Origin: Lachnospiraceae bacterium
GTDB lineage: Bacteria; Bacillota; Clostridia; Lachnospirales; Lachnospiraceae
NCBI GenBank assembly: GCA_029338735.1
Contig: JAQYAY010000011.1
Span: forward strand, 1-41,295
Direction: 5' to 3'
DNA length: 41,295 bases
The position numbers were made by a program, and so were the translations under genes. Shown in pieces: positions 15,861 to 23,330 of this stretch; position 1 is the stretch's first letter; each line of letters begins with the position of its first letter. The notes beneath the pieces were generated by a model, which was not told where the DNA came from, ran no database searches, and saw nothing but the letters and a program-made list of their open reading frames with translations.

Positions 15861-15889
15861 TTGACACGCCTCTGCTGATACTGTATAGT
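15861..15889 (+). promoter_or_regulatory. Consensus promoter of the HAD gene embedded in a terminator
   Basis: TTGACA (15861-15866), exactly 17 bp, TATAGT (15884-15889). The spacer is the 5' arm of the terminator and the -10 spans its loop and 3' arm. Initiation near 15896 gives a leader of only about 13 nt carrying ggagg. Confidence 0.8.
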
Positions 15890-15908
15890 ATCGGCGGAGG
15901 ATTTTTTT
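15869..15908 (+). terminator. Intrinsic terminator of the Big2-NlpC/P60 gene, containing the next SD
   Basis: A fully paired 14-bp stem (15869-15882 with 15887-15900, two G-U pairs), 4-nt loop, then seven T. The last bases of the 3' arm (ggcggagg, 15893-15900) are the Shine-Dalgarno of the HAD gene. Confidence 0.92.
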
Positions 15909-16757
15909 ATGTCTTTAAAAAATATGACAGGTCCAGCTCCTGATAAATACGACTTCATAGCGATGGATATGGATGATACCCTGCTTCGTTCGGACAAGAC
16001 CATTTCGGATGAAACTCTTGCATCTTTTGCAAAGGTAAAAGATGCCGGCAAGTGTGCCACGATATGTACCGGACGTCCTGTAGCGGAGATTGGTCCATAT
16101 GATGAGCAGTTCAGGGATATACATTACTACATCTGCGAGAGCGGTGCTCTTATATATGACCATTTTGCTCATAAACCGCTGAAGCGGCATACCATAGACC
16201 CGTCAGCCGTTCCTGCTGTGATAGACGCCATCGGAAAAGAAGACGTCATGGTGCAGGTCATGATAAACGGTGAATCGATAGTCGAGGGATCAAAGGTCCC
16301 GAACATGGGGCATTACAATATGGGCGTCTACGTATCTCTGTATTCAACGGTCGCTCATCATGTGGATGATATCGTACCAGTGCTTCAGGAGCATTCTTCT
16401 GATATTGAAAAAATAAACATCTATCACATCAGCCGTGAGGCCAGTATCCGCACCTCAGAGCGCCTTGAGGGTCAGAACGTGGAGAGAATCTACGCGGAGA
16501 TCTCATCTCTTGAGATAAGCCCCGTTGGAGTCCATAAAGGAGTCGGAATTGCAGACCTGTCATCATATCTTGGCATCCCGATCGAGAAGACGATAGCAGT
16601 CGGTGATGCTGATAATGATATCCCGATGTTTCACGCAGCAGGCCTTGCACTCGCTGTCGGCAATGCCAATGAGCACGCAAAAGCCGCCGCCGATATCATC
16701 ATTCCTGACAATAACTGCGACGGCTGCCTGTACGCCATCAATAAGTACATACTGTAA
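15909..16757 (+). CDS. HAD-superfamily Cof-type hydrolase
   Basis: A 282-aa haloacid dehalogenase-type phosphatase of the Cof/YidA branch (IIB cap), acting on small sugar or cofactor phosphates. Motif I is DMDDTLL with nucleophile D20 and acid/base D22 (D at the usual Gly position, a tolerated variant). Motif II is the T in CTGRP, motif III a Lys in the KGVGIADL region, and motif IV GDADNDIPMF supplies the Mg2+ ligands. Substrate is not predictable. ATG lies eight bases after ggagg, which is part of the upstream terminator stem. The gene ends in a degraded REP element facing a minus-strand ABC operon. Confidence 0.88.
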   Translation: MSLKNMTGPAPDKYDFIAMDMDDTLLRSDKTISDETLASFAKVKDAGKCATICTGRPVAEIGPYDEQFRDIHYYICESGALIYDHFAHKPLKRHTIDPSAVPAVIDAIGKEDVMVQVMINGESIVEGSKVPNMGHYNMGVYVSLYSTVAHHVDDIVPVLQEHSSDIEKINIYHISREASIRTSERLEGQNVERIYAEISSLEISPVGVHKGVGIADLSSYLGIPIEKTIAVGDADNDIPMFHAAGLALAVGNANEHAKAAADIIIPDNNCDGCLYAINKYIL

Positions 16758-16789
16758 GGAGAACCGTCCCCTGTCCCCCTGTCTTTTTT
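16757..16789 (-). repeat. Degenerate REP-like element
   Basis: Reads ggagaaccgtccc then ccctgtct with a short ctgtc insertion between; the outer palindromic arm is lost on the left. It starts at the last base of the HAD stop codon, between convergent genes. Confidence 0.75.
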
Positions 16790-16790
16790 G

Positions 16791-18569
16791 TTAGTACTGG
16801 GCTTTGCCGGTGTTCACATAGAACGGGAGTGCCATTATACTCTTTGAGTCATCGGCGCTGGATTTAGTAGACACATAGAGGTTCGAATCCTTCAGGACTG
16901 CGAGGGTGTTCGTGAAATCCTTGTACACCGGATATGTATAGGCGTTTTCGCCGTATTCATTGCCAGCGGGATTTTTATTGATCTTCTGCACTTCGATAGT
17001 GCCGACAGGTACATGATATCCTGCCAGACTGAAATCGTAGTTCGCGAGATCCCTGATGTAGGCTTTCTTTATCCTGTTATAGGTATCCATGTCATCACTG
17101 GCGATCCTGAAGTCGGTGGAATCACCATTGTAGTAGGTGATCATAAAATGTTTCGCTGTGCTAGTGAAGCTTTCATCGTGATAGAACCTGAACCATCCTT
17201 CTTTGAACTCTTCGCTGGACAGAATCTTATTCAGAGAGTCCTTACAGCTCACAGGGATGTTTACCTTGCGGCCTTTTATCTGACCGTTTTTCATACGGTA
17301 GTATATGGTTATCCCATATATGCAATCTTCACTTTCACCATTTACAGCGGTTTCTTCACCGATTGACAGAAGAGTATTCAAGGTGTCAATGTCGGTGAGC
17401 TTCATGTATTTTTTGGTGTATTCGTATTTGAAATTCTCCATGTTGCTGTCGCTGGTGATGTACGCGCTTGATACCTGTGAAGCATCAGGAACCCAGTGGT
17501 TGTAGCCGGTTATATCGAAATAGAATCCGAGGAAAAGGACAAGAGCGGCGGCACATCCGATGACCGAATAGCCGAATCCTTTGAAAATCTTTTTGACATC
17601 GGAATTGTAGATGGCCTCCATGACTCCGCCGACGACAATCATCGTGATCAGCATGATGACCACACACACCGGGCCAGTCTGATATCTCGAACCGCCAGTG
17701 AATACAAGTGTAGCTACGATACAGCAGATAAAAATGACTGCAATCTTCGTGATGTACCTCACAACCCTGTATGGCACGGAGTTTCCGGCAAATTCAGCCT
17801 TTCTGTTTCTGTACAGAAGCCAGGCAATCAGAAGCACCACAATTCCCATGAAGATATTGTGACCGATCGCTTCACCGGTACGCATGTAGTTCCTGATTGT
17901 GGACAGTGGTGAAAAAATTCCATGTGTACTGAAGAAAGTTCCATTCGGCATTGTCACCATGTATCCGAGGCATAAGTTGATGCTTAAATCAAACATGATC
18001 TCATATGTGAGAAGTACAGCATCAGCAATCACAGCGACCACGATATTCCCTGTGAGCATGATCGCAAGTACCGAGAAAGAGAATACTGAGAAATACAGGA
18101 ACAGATTTCTTACAAAGGCCACAAAAGCTGTGCTTATGACAGACAGGTTGAGCGCATGCCCGATTCCTGCTACTATGAATCCGAGGAGCAGTGATACAAG
18201 ATATGATACTGTATAGATGACAGTGCTGTTGATCACAATTCCGAAGAAATGAGCATTCCTGGATACTGGCTGGCTCTCATAGAAATCGAGCCGCACCCTG
18301 CTGTCAAGCCAGTAAAATCCCTCAATTCCAAGGAGCACTGCACCGACAATGGTGATTATGCTGTTGAATCCCTGGTTGCCAAACAGATATTTCACCTGAT
18401 CGGGCATGCCGCTACCTGATATATCATGATTTGACAGGCGGATCCCGATGAACACTGCGTTGTACAGGATGAAGACGAGAAATGCCAGTATCACAAGCCA
18501 TTTTCTTCTTTTAAAAATATTCTTCTGCAAAGTCATAAAATTACTGGATGATGAGTTTTCTGACATCAT
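16791..18569 (-). CDS. ABC-2-type transporter permease (YtrC/DUF6449-like)
   Basis: A 592-aa membrane subunit. The first part (residues 20-370) holds about ten hydrophobic segments, including pairs typical of ABC-2 exporters; the rest (from about 385) is a soluble domain of about 200 residues that would lie outside, with ITSDSNMENFKYEY at its start. The start is set at MMSENSSSS, where ggaggg stands eight bases upstream inside the ATPase gene; a longer frame from 18608 lacks an RBS. It overlaps the ATPase gene by 29 bp, so translation is coupled. Substrate unknown; related YtrBC systems respond to cell-wall-active agents. Confidence 0.82.
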   Translation of the reverse strand: MMSENSSSSNFMTLQKNIFKRRKWLVILAFLVFILYNAVFIGIRLSNHDISGSGMPDQVKYLFGNQGFNSIITIVGAVLLGIEGFYWLDSRVRLDFYESQPVSRNAHFFGIVINSTVIYTVSYLVSLLLGFIVAGIGHALNLSVISTAFVAFVRNLFLYFSVFSFSVLAIMLTGNIVVAVIADAVLLTYEIMFDLSINLCLGYMVTMPNGTFFSTHGIFSPLSTIRNYMRTGEAIGHNIFMGIVVLLIAWLLYRNRKAEFAGNSVPYRVVRYITKIAVIFICCIVATLVFTGGSRYQTGPVCVVIMLITMIVVGGVMEAIYNSDVKKIFKGFGYSVIGCAAALVLFLGFYFDITGYNHWVPDASQVSSAYITSDSNMENFKYEYTKKYMKLTDIDTLNTLLSIGEETAVNGESEDCIYGITIYYRMKNGQIKGRKVNIPVSCKDSLNKILSSEEFKEGWFRFYHDESFTSTAKHFMITYYNGDSTDFRIASDDMDTYNRIKKAYIRDLANYDFSLAGYHVPVGTIEVQKINKNPAGNEYGENAYTYPVYKDFTNTLAVLKDSNLYVSTKSSADDSKSIMALPFYVNTGKAQY

Positions 18570-19446
18570 AGCCCGCTCCCTCCGTTTCTGCAATAAATAG
18601 TTCCTCAAGCGTCAGCGGCAGTATCTCAAAGAAGACAGTATCTATATGAGAAAAAACTTCCGTTACCTGCTGTCTGTCAGCCTTCACCGTCATTACGTGA
18701 AGCATTCCCTGCCTCTCATCGGCCATTACGTCGAGATTCTGCTTTACAGTGGCCAGATCTTTTTCATCAGAGAATACACACTGCAGCTTCAGAAGACCAG
18801 TCTTCATGTCATCAAGAGATTCGGACAGCAGCAATCCTCCCTTATGCAGCAGGCCAACATGATCACAGATGTCCTCAAGCTCACGAAGACTGTGAGAGGA
18901 GATGAGAGGTGTGAGTCCTCGCTCTGACATTTCGTCAGCAAAAAGTGATTTCACCGCAGCTCTCATTACCGGGTCGAGTCCGTCAAAAGTCTCGTCCAAC
19001 AGAATATACTTCGTATTCGCACAGACAGCGAGAAGAATGGCGAGCTGCCTCTTCATGCCTTTTGAATAGGTCGAGATCCTCTGCGTGCTCCTGAGCGAGA
19101 AAGCATTTTTGAGACGCACGAATTTTTCCATATCAAAATTCTCATACATAGATGCATAGTACAGTGCCATATCCTTCGCAGTTGCATTATTGAAAAAATA
19201 CAGTTCGTCAGGCACAAATACAAATTCCCTTTTTGCCACCGGATTGTCATATGCAGGCTGCTCATCGACAGTCACGCTGCCCTTGTCAGGTTTCAGGACA
19301 CCTGCGATCAGACGCAGCAGGGTGCTCTTCCCGGCGCCGTTGGTCCCTACAAGTCCTGTTATCTCTCCGTCATTTACTGTAAGGGAGATATCTGACAGGG
19401 CCTTTGTTTCGCCGAAGGACTTGGTCAGATTTTTGGTAGCTATCAT
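18541..19446 (-). CDS. ABC transporter ATP-binding protein (YtrB-like)
   Basis: A 301-aa ATPase. Walker A is GTNGAGKST (residues 34-42), the signature region reads TYSKGMKRQLAI instead of LSGGQ as usual in this exporter class, Walker B is YILLDETFDGLDP with Thr at the usual Pro, and the switch His is in ISSHSLRELED. The C-terminal extension of about 90 residues is typical of drug or lantibiotic exporters. It is second in a GntR-ATPase-permease operon and overlaps the regulator by 4 bp. It energises the permease encoded next; substrate unknown. Confidence 0.9.
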   Translation of the reverse strand: MIATKNLTKSFGETKALSDISLTVNDGEITGLVGTNGAGKSTLLRLIAGVLKPDKGSVTVDEQPAYDNPVAKREFVFVPDELYFFNNATAKDMALYYASMYENFDMEKFVRLKNAFSLRSTQRISTYSKGMKRQLAILLAVCANTKYILLDETFDGLDPVMRAAVKSLFADEMSERGLTPLISSHSLRELEDICDHVGLLHKGGLLLSESLDDMKTGLLKLQCVFSDEKDLATVKQNLDVMADERQGMLHVMTVKADRQQVTEVFSHIDTVFFEILPLTLEELFIAETEGAGYDVRKLIIQ

Positions 19447-19781
19447 TTTAGTAATTCCTCCCTGCTTATTCCAATGTCTGAAGCCTCTTTGAAAATAGCG
19501 TCCAGACGATCCTTAAGTTCCTTTCTCTTTTTCTCTCTGAGGTCAGGGTTCTCCCTGACGAAATTTCCCCGCCCTTTCACGGAATATATGTAGCCCTCAC
19601 GTTCGAGTTCCGTGTATGCCTTCTGCACCGTGTTCGGATTGGTCGACAGCTCCATCGCGAGCTTCCTGACCGACGGCATCGGCTCATCAGGCTTCATGGC
19701 ACCCTTCAGTATCAGCATCCTGTACATATCCGTGATCTGTTCATAAATAGGACGCGGGTCCTGCAAATCCAGATAATTCAC
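19443..19781 (-). CDS. GntR-family regulator, YtrA subfamily
   Basis: A 112-aa DNA-binding repressor: a winged helix-turn-helix at residues 10-75 (PIYEQITDMYRML, MPSVRKLAMEL, NPNTVQKAYTELEREGYI, GRGNFV) and only about 35 residues after it, the short C-terminus that defines YtrA. Such regulators repress their own ABC-transporter operon. The start is GTG, seven bases after ggagg; a nearby ATG is at once followed by TGA and cannot be used. The promoter just upstream has a palindrome gttcgaac (19821-19828) at the expected transcription start, a likely autoregulatory operator. Confidence 0.88.
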   Translation of the reverse strand: MNYLDLQDPRPIYEQITDMYRMLILKGAMKPDEPMPSVRKLAMELSTNPNTVQKAYTELEREGYIYSVKGRGNFVRENPDLREKKRKELKDRLDAIFKEASDIGISREELLK

Positions 19782-19820
19782 ATGCTTTCCTCCTTTCGAA
19801 GTTCTTTAAAAACAATTATT

Positions 19821-19864
19821 GTTCGAACTGTACTAATCATACTATTACAGCTACTATATGTCAA
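19821..19864 (-). promoter_or_regulatory. Promoter and candidate operator of the GntR-ABC operon
   Basis: On the minus strand TTGACA (19864-19859), 17-bp spacer, TATGAT (19841-19836). The perfect palindrome gttcgaac (19821-19828) lies near +1, and a second ttcgaa stands at 19796-19801. The -35 directly abuts a 128-bp inverted repeat. Confidence 0.78.
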
Positions 19865-19992
19865 GCGGATTCTGAAATATTCTGTACGAAAAAGCATTCA
19901 GGCCGTTCCCGGCGCGCAGTCGAGACATACGAAGTATGGCGAAGACGGAGCGCATAGGCCGGCTTTTGCGTACAGAATATGTCAGAATCCGC
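19865..19992. repeat. 128-bp long inverted repeat (MITE-like)
   Basis: Outer arms 19865-19888 and 19969-19992 are inverted copies of 24 bp with one mismatch. Inside, aaaagc/gctttt, ggcc/ggcc, gcgc/gcgc and gtc/gac pair in order, and catac-gaa-gtatg (19926-19938) lies almost at the centre, so the whole element can fold into one imperfect hairpin. No coding potential is seen. It fills most of the 330-bp gap between divergent genes. Confidence 0.88.
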
Positions 19993-20035
19993 GGGAGCTG
20001 TCTACATAAATAATACATTTCACACAATCTGTTTC

Positions 20036-20064
20036 TTGAAAAATAGCCGTTTTCCCTTTAAAAT
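20036..20064 (+). promoter_or_regulatory. Promoter of the radical SAM gene
   Basis: TTGAAA (20036-20041), 17-bp spacer, TAAAAT (20059-20064), with aggagg nine bases before the ATG. The 43 bp between the inverted repeat and this promoter are A/T-rich with no other feature seen. Confidence 0.6.
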
Positions 20065-20111
20065 TAGTAAAGAAAAAATATTGAAACACTATATGTAGGA
20101 GGATTTTTTTA

Positions 20112-21530
20112 ATGGCTAGCTTAAAGCATAAAGCAGAGCGTGCAGCTTTTGATGTAGCGATAACAGCAGCGTTAAAACATGTTGATAAAGGCAGAGGAAA
20201 AGCAATGTGCCAGCTCATCGATCTGGTACAGAAGGTACTTAAGGACACCTGGCCGGATGCGGCTTATGATGCCCTGAGAGGACAGTTCGAGGATCCGGAC
20301 AGCAAGTGGATGAAGTTCACGAACAAGATCTTCGACGAGGTAGATCCACGACTTATCAAGATGGCAGCCTTAAACCTTGGCTATGAGTCAGCATTCAGAG
20401 GATATAAGGATACAAGAGCCCTTGGCGAGAAGGAGAACTGCAATATTCCGTGGACCATCCTTGTAGACCCGACCTCAGCCTGCAACCTCCACTGCACAGG
20501 ATGCTGGGCAGCAGAGTATGGTAATAAGCTCAACCTCACATACGATGAGCTCGACAAGCTGATCACAGAGGGTGAGGAAATGGGTATTCACAACTGGCTC
20601 TTCACAGGCGGTGAGCCTCTTGTCCGCAAAGCTGATCTGATCAAGCTTGCAAAGAAGCACAATACATCATATTTCCAGCCATTTACAAATGCAACTCTGA
20701 TCGACGAAGAGTTCTGCAAGGAAGTAAAAGAGTGCGGAAACATGAGCTTCGCAATCTCGGTAGAGGGATTTGCAGAGGCTAATGACGGACGTCGTGGCCA
20801 GGGTGTATTCGACAAGGTAATGCATGCAATGGATCTGCTGAAGAAGTACAAGCTCTTCTTCGGATGCTCAATCTGCTATACACATGTCAATTATAAAAAT
20901 GTAACCAGTGATGAGTTCCTTGATCTCCTTGTGGAGAAGGGTGCCCGTTACATCTGGTACTTCCATTATATGCCGACTGGTGCTGCCGGAGTCACAGAGC
21001 TCTGCCCGACACCTGAGGAGCGTGAGTACATGTTCCACAGGGTTCGTGAGATCCGTGGATTCAAGGGTGGCAAGCCAATCTTCGCTCTCGACTTCCAGAA
21101 TGATGGCGAGTTCGTCGGAGGCTGTGTAGCCGGAGGACGTGAGTACTGCCATATCAATGCCCGTGGAGACGTTGATCCGTGCGTATTCATCCACTATTCA
21201 AGCGCAAATATCCGCAGGGACAGCCTGCTTGACTGCTTCAAGCAGCCGATCTTCCAGCTGTACAGAGAGCAACAGCCGTTCAACAAGAATATGCTTCAGC
21301 CTTGCCCGATGCTTGAGAATCCATCGATCCTCGGACAGCTCGTCAAGGAAGGAAAGGCAGTTCCTACTGATCCTGAGTCGCCTGAGTCTACAGAGGATCT
21401 GTTCAAGAAGACCGAGCCATACGCCAAGGCATGGGCTCCGGTTGCAAAGCGTCTCTGGGCAGAGGAGCATCCTGACCGCGTAGAGAAGGAGCCTGAGAAG
21501 GCAGAGGATAAGGCCACACAGGCAGTCTGA
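20112..21530 (+). CDS. Radical SAM protein with SPASM-like C-terminus
   Basis: A 472-aa radical S-adenosylmethionine enzyme. The CxxxCxxC motif is C124/C128/C131 (SACNLHCTGC), binding the [4Fe-4S] that cleaves SAM; GGEP follows at 166-169. Further cysteines C338, C346, C357 (in the pattern CVAGGREYCHINARGDVDPC), C375 and C398 look like a SPASM-type auxiliary cluster site. The first 110 residues are helical and unlike the usual leader of such enzymes, and the C-terminal 45 residues are rich in E/P/K. SPASM enzymes often modify peptides or proteins, but no precursor peptide is adjacent. After the terminator come a patatin and a CPBP protease. Substrate unknown. Confidence 0.82.
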   Translation: MASLKHKAERAAFDVAITAALKHVDKGRGKAMCQLIDLVQKVLKDTWPDAAYDALRGQFEDPDSKWMKFTNKIFDEVDPRLIKMAALNLGYESAFRGYKDTRALGEKENCNIPWTILVDPTSACNLHCTGCWAAEYGNKLNLTYDELDKLITEGEEMGIHNWLFTGGEPLVRKADLIKLAKKHNTSYFQPFTNATLIDEEFCKEVKECGNMSFAISVEGFAEANDGRRGQGVFDKVMHAMDLLKKYKLFFGCSICYTHVNYKNVTSDEFLDLLVEKGARYIWYFHYMPTGAAGVTELCPTPEEREYMFHRVREIRGFKGGKPIFALDFQNDGEFVGGCVAGGREYCHINARGDVDPCVFIHYSSANIRRDSLLDCFKQPIFQLYREQQPFNKNMLQPCPMLENPSILGQLVKEGKAVPTDPESPESTEDLFKKTEPYAKAWAPVAKRLWAEEHPDRVEKEPEKAEDKATQAV

Positions 21531-21546
21531 AAATAAAGACGATTAA

Positions 21547-21579
21547 GGGCTTCGGTCTCATTGACCGGGGCCCGTTTTT
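21547..21579 (+). terminator. Intrinsic terminator of the radical SAM gene
   Basis: An 11-bp stem (gggcttcggtc / gaccggggccc, with G-U pairs), 5-nt loop, then g and five T. Its 3' arm contains the -35 of the next promoter. Confidence 0.88.
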
Positions 21580-21589
21580 GTTGTAAAGT
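21561..21589 (+). promoter_or_regulatory. Promoter of the patatin gene, -35 inside the terminator
   Basis: TTGACC (21561-21566), 17-bp spacer, TAAAGT (21584-21589). The -35 overlaps the terminator loop and 3' arm. Confidence 0.5.
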
Positions 21590-21615
21590 ATAAGAAGCGT
21601 TTTTGGAGGTAAAAT

Positions 21616-22470
21616 ATGAAGACAGGGCTTGTTGTCGAAGGCGGGGGAATGAAATGTGCCTATTCATCAGGAGTACTCGACGTATTCATGGAGAATGGCA
21701 TCACCTTTGACTATGTCAACGGAGTATCAGCCGGCTGTGCATGTGCGGCTTCGTTTCTGGCAGGACAGCGTGAGAGGAACCGCAGGTTCTATTCCATTCA
21801 TTCCATGTCGAAGAAGTATGCAGGCATAGAGAATCTCATAAAGACCGGGAGTTTTTTCGGACTTGACTATATATACAGCACGCTGACCAATGAGGACGGT
21901 GCTGATCCGCTCGATTTCGATGCAATGGAAGCCAATCCGGCTGAGTTCGAGGTCGTAGCGACTGATGCTGAGACCGGTCATGCCGTATATTTTGACAAGA
22001 AGGATATGAGAAAAAATGACTACGCCGAGATAAAGGCCAGCTGCTCACTTCCAGTGATGAGCAGGCCACAGGTGGTGGGTGGCAGGGAATACTTCGACGG
22101 CGGCGTGAGCGACTCCCTTCCTATACAGAGAGCCTGGGAAAAGGGCGTTCGCAGGGCCGTGGTTATTTTTTCAAAGCCGGAGGGATTCATCAAGCAGCCG
22201 GAGGGCCATAGGGTCATCTATACGCTTGCACTCCGCAAATATCCTGCAATCATCTACAGGCTCAATCATCGTCATGAGTTCTACAACCGCCAGATTACGA
22301 AGATCAGGCAGATGCGTGATGAGGGCAAGGTTCTTACTTTTTCACCACGTGCAGATATTGAGGTCAGCACTTACAAGGTCGATCAGGACGTGATGGAAGA
22401 GCTCTATGCAAACGGAAGAGAGGATGCTGAAAGACGGGTAGACGAGCTTAAGGAGTTTTTACGTGTCTAA
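21616..22470 (+). CDS. Patatin-like phospholipase
   Basis: A 284-aa serine acyl hydrolase of the patatin family. The oxyanion loop GGGMKCAYSSGV (9-20), nucleophile elbow GVSAG with Ser38, and Asp161 in FDGG form the Ser-Asp dyad that deacylates phospholipids or other esters. Length and the DUF6363-like C-terminus match YlbK/YjjU-type bacterial members. No signal peptide is present, so it probably works at the inner membrane face. RBS ggagg. Its end overlaps the CPBP protease gene by 8 bp, and that gene's Shine-Dalgarno aaggag lies inside this reading frame, so the two are translationally coupled. Confidence 0.9.
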   Translation: MKTGLVVEGGGMKCAYSSGVLDVFMENGITFDYVNGVSAGCACAASFLAGQRERNRRFYSIHSMSKKYAGIENLIKTGSFFGLDYIYSTLTNEDGADPLDFDAMEANPAEFEVVATDAETGHAVYFDKKDMRKNDYAEIKASCSLPVMSRPQVVGGREYFDGGVSDSLPIQRAWEKGVRRAVVIFSKPEGFIKQPEGHRVIYTLALRKYPAIIYRLNHRHEFYNRQITKIRQMRDEGKVLTFSPRADIEVSTYKVDQDVMEELYANGREDAERRVDELKEFLRV

Positions 22471-23320
22471 TAAAGGGAAAAATTTTCTGTTTGGCATTCT
22501 GCCGCCAATCTGCGTTTTCGTACTGCAGAATCTGGCATCACTGATTGTTGCTGAGATCATGTTTGTGTATCACGGTGCTACCTTTTCAGGAGGCAGCTAC
22601 ACTGATTTCTACAAGCAGGTGACATCAGCACTTACAGGCAGGACCTATACTTCTGTTACTTTATTTATATATAGTATTATAGGACTTATATTATTTGGCT
22701 GGTGGTTCTCGAAAAAGAGATGCCAGTTCGAGTGCCGGAGCATGACACTCAAGGGCTTCAGACCGGTATTCATGATCATTGGCCTGATCCTCTTTGTGCT
22801 CGGGGCACAGATCCTATCGAGTTTTCTTGTCTCACTGATGAGTGCGGCATTCCCGAAGGAGCTGGCAAAGTATACTGCCATGCTCAAGAGGTCAGGGCTC
22901 AGTGGTGATATACCACCTCTCATGATAGTATATTCGGCTGTTCTCGGACCTATTACAGAGGAACTGGCGTTTCGCGGGCTTTCGATGGGATATTTCAAGA
23001 AATCGATGACCTTTGCCTGGGCCAATATCCTTCAGGCACTGCTGTTTGGACTGATCCACGGCAATTCGATCCAGTTTGTCTATGCATTCCTGCTAGGACT
23101 GCTGTTCGGATATATAGCTCACAAGACTGGCAGCCTGCTGGTCACTATCATTCTGCATATCTGCTTCAACAGCTGCTCATTCATTATTGAAGCGCTGTTC
23201 CCGCATGCTCTGAATGGCGGCGCTATAATGGCTTTTGCAATTCTGGTGCTGTCGATGATGGCGGTTTACGCAGGAGTGATTCTGCTCGTATCGTCACAGC
23301 CGATGGCAAAAGAAAAATAA
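22463..23320 (+). CDS. CPBP-family intramembrane glutamic protease
   Basis: A 285-aa integral membrane protein of the CPBP (CAAX protease/bacteriocin-processing, Abi) family. Eight or so hydrophobic segments are visible. Conserved motifs: EELAFR (E166, E167, R171), FGLIHG (H199), and HICFN near residue 233, which together form the metal-independent Glu/His active site seen in Rce1 relatives. Bacterial members process peptides, give bacteriocin self-immunity or have unknown roles. The start is GTG, seven bases after aaggag. The stop lies 10 bp before dnaE, so all three genes may share a transcript. Confidence 0.85.
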   Translation: MSNKGKNFLFGILPPICVFVLQNLASLIVAEIMFVYHGATFSGGSYTDFYKQVTSALTGRTYTSVTLFIYSIIGLILFGWWFSKKRCQFECRSMTLKGFRPVFMIIGLILFVLGAQILSSFLVSLMSAAFPKELAKYTAMLKRSGLSGDIPPLMIVYSAVLGPITEELAFRGLSMGYFKKSMTFAWANILQALLFGLIHGNSIQFVYAFLLGLLFGYIAHKTGSLLVTIILHICFNSCSFIIEALFPHALNGGAIMAFAILVLSMMAVYAGVILLVSSQPMAKEK

Positions 23321-23330
23321 GGGTGATAGC

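Noticed and set aside
15329-16060. 243-codon minus-strand frame across the NlpC/P60-HAD junction
   Set aside because: Covers a strong terminator and promoter of the plus strand and has no domain.
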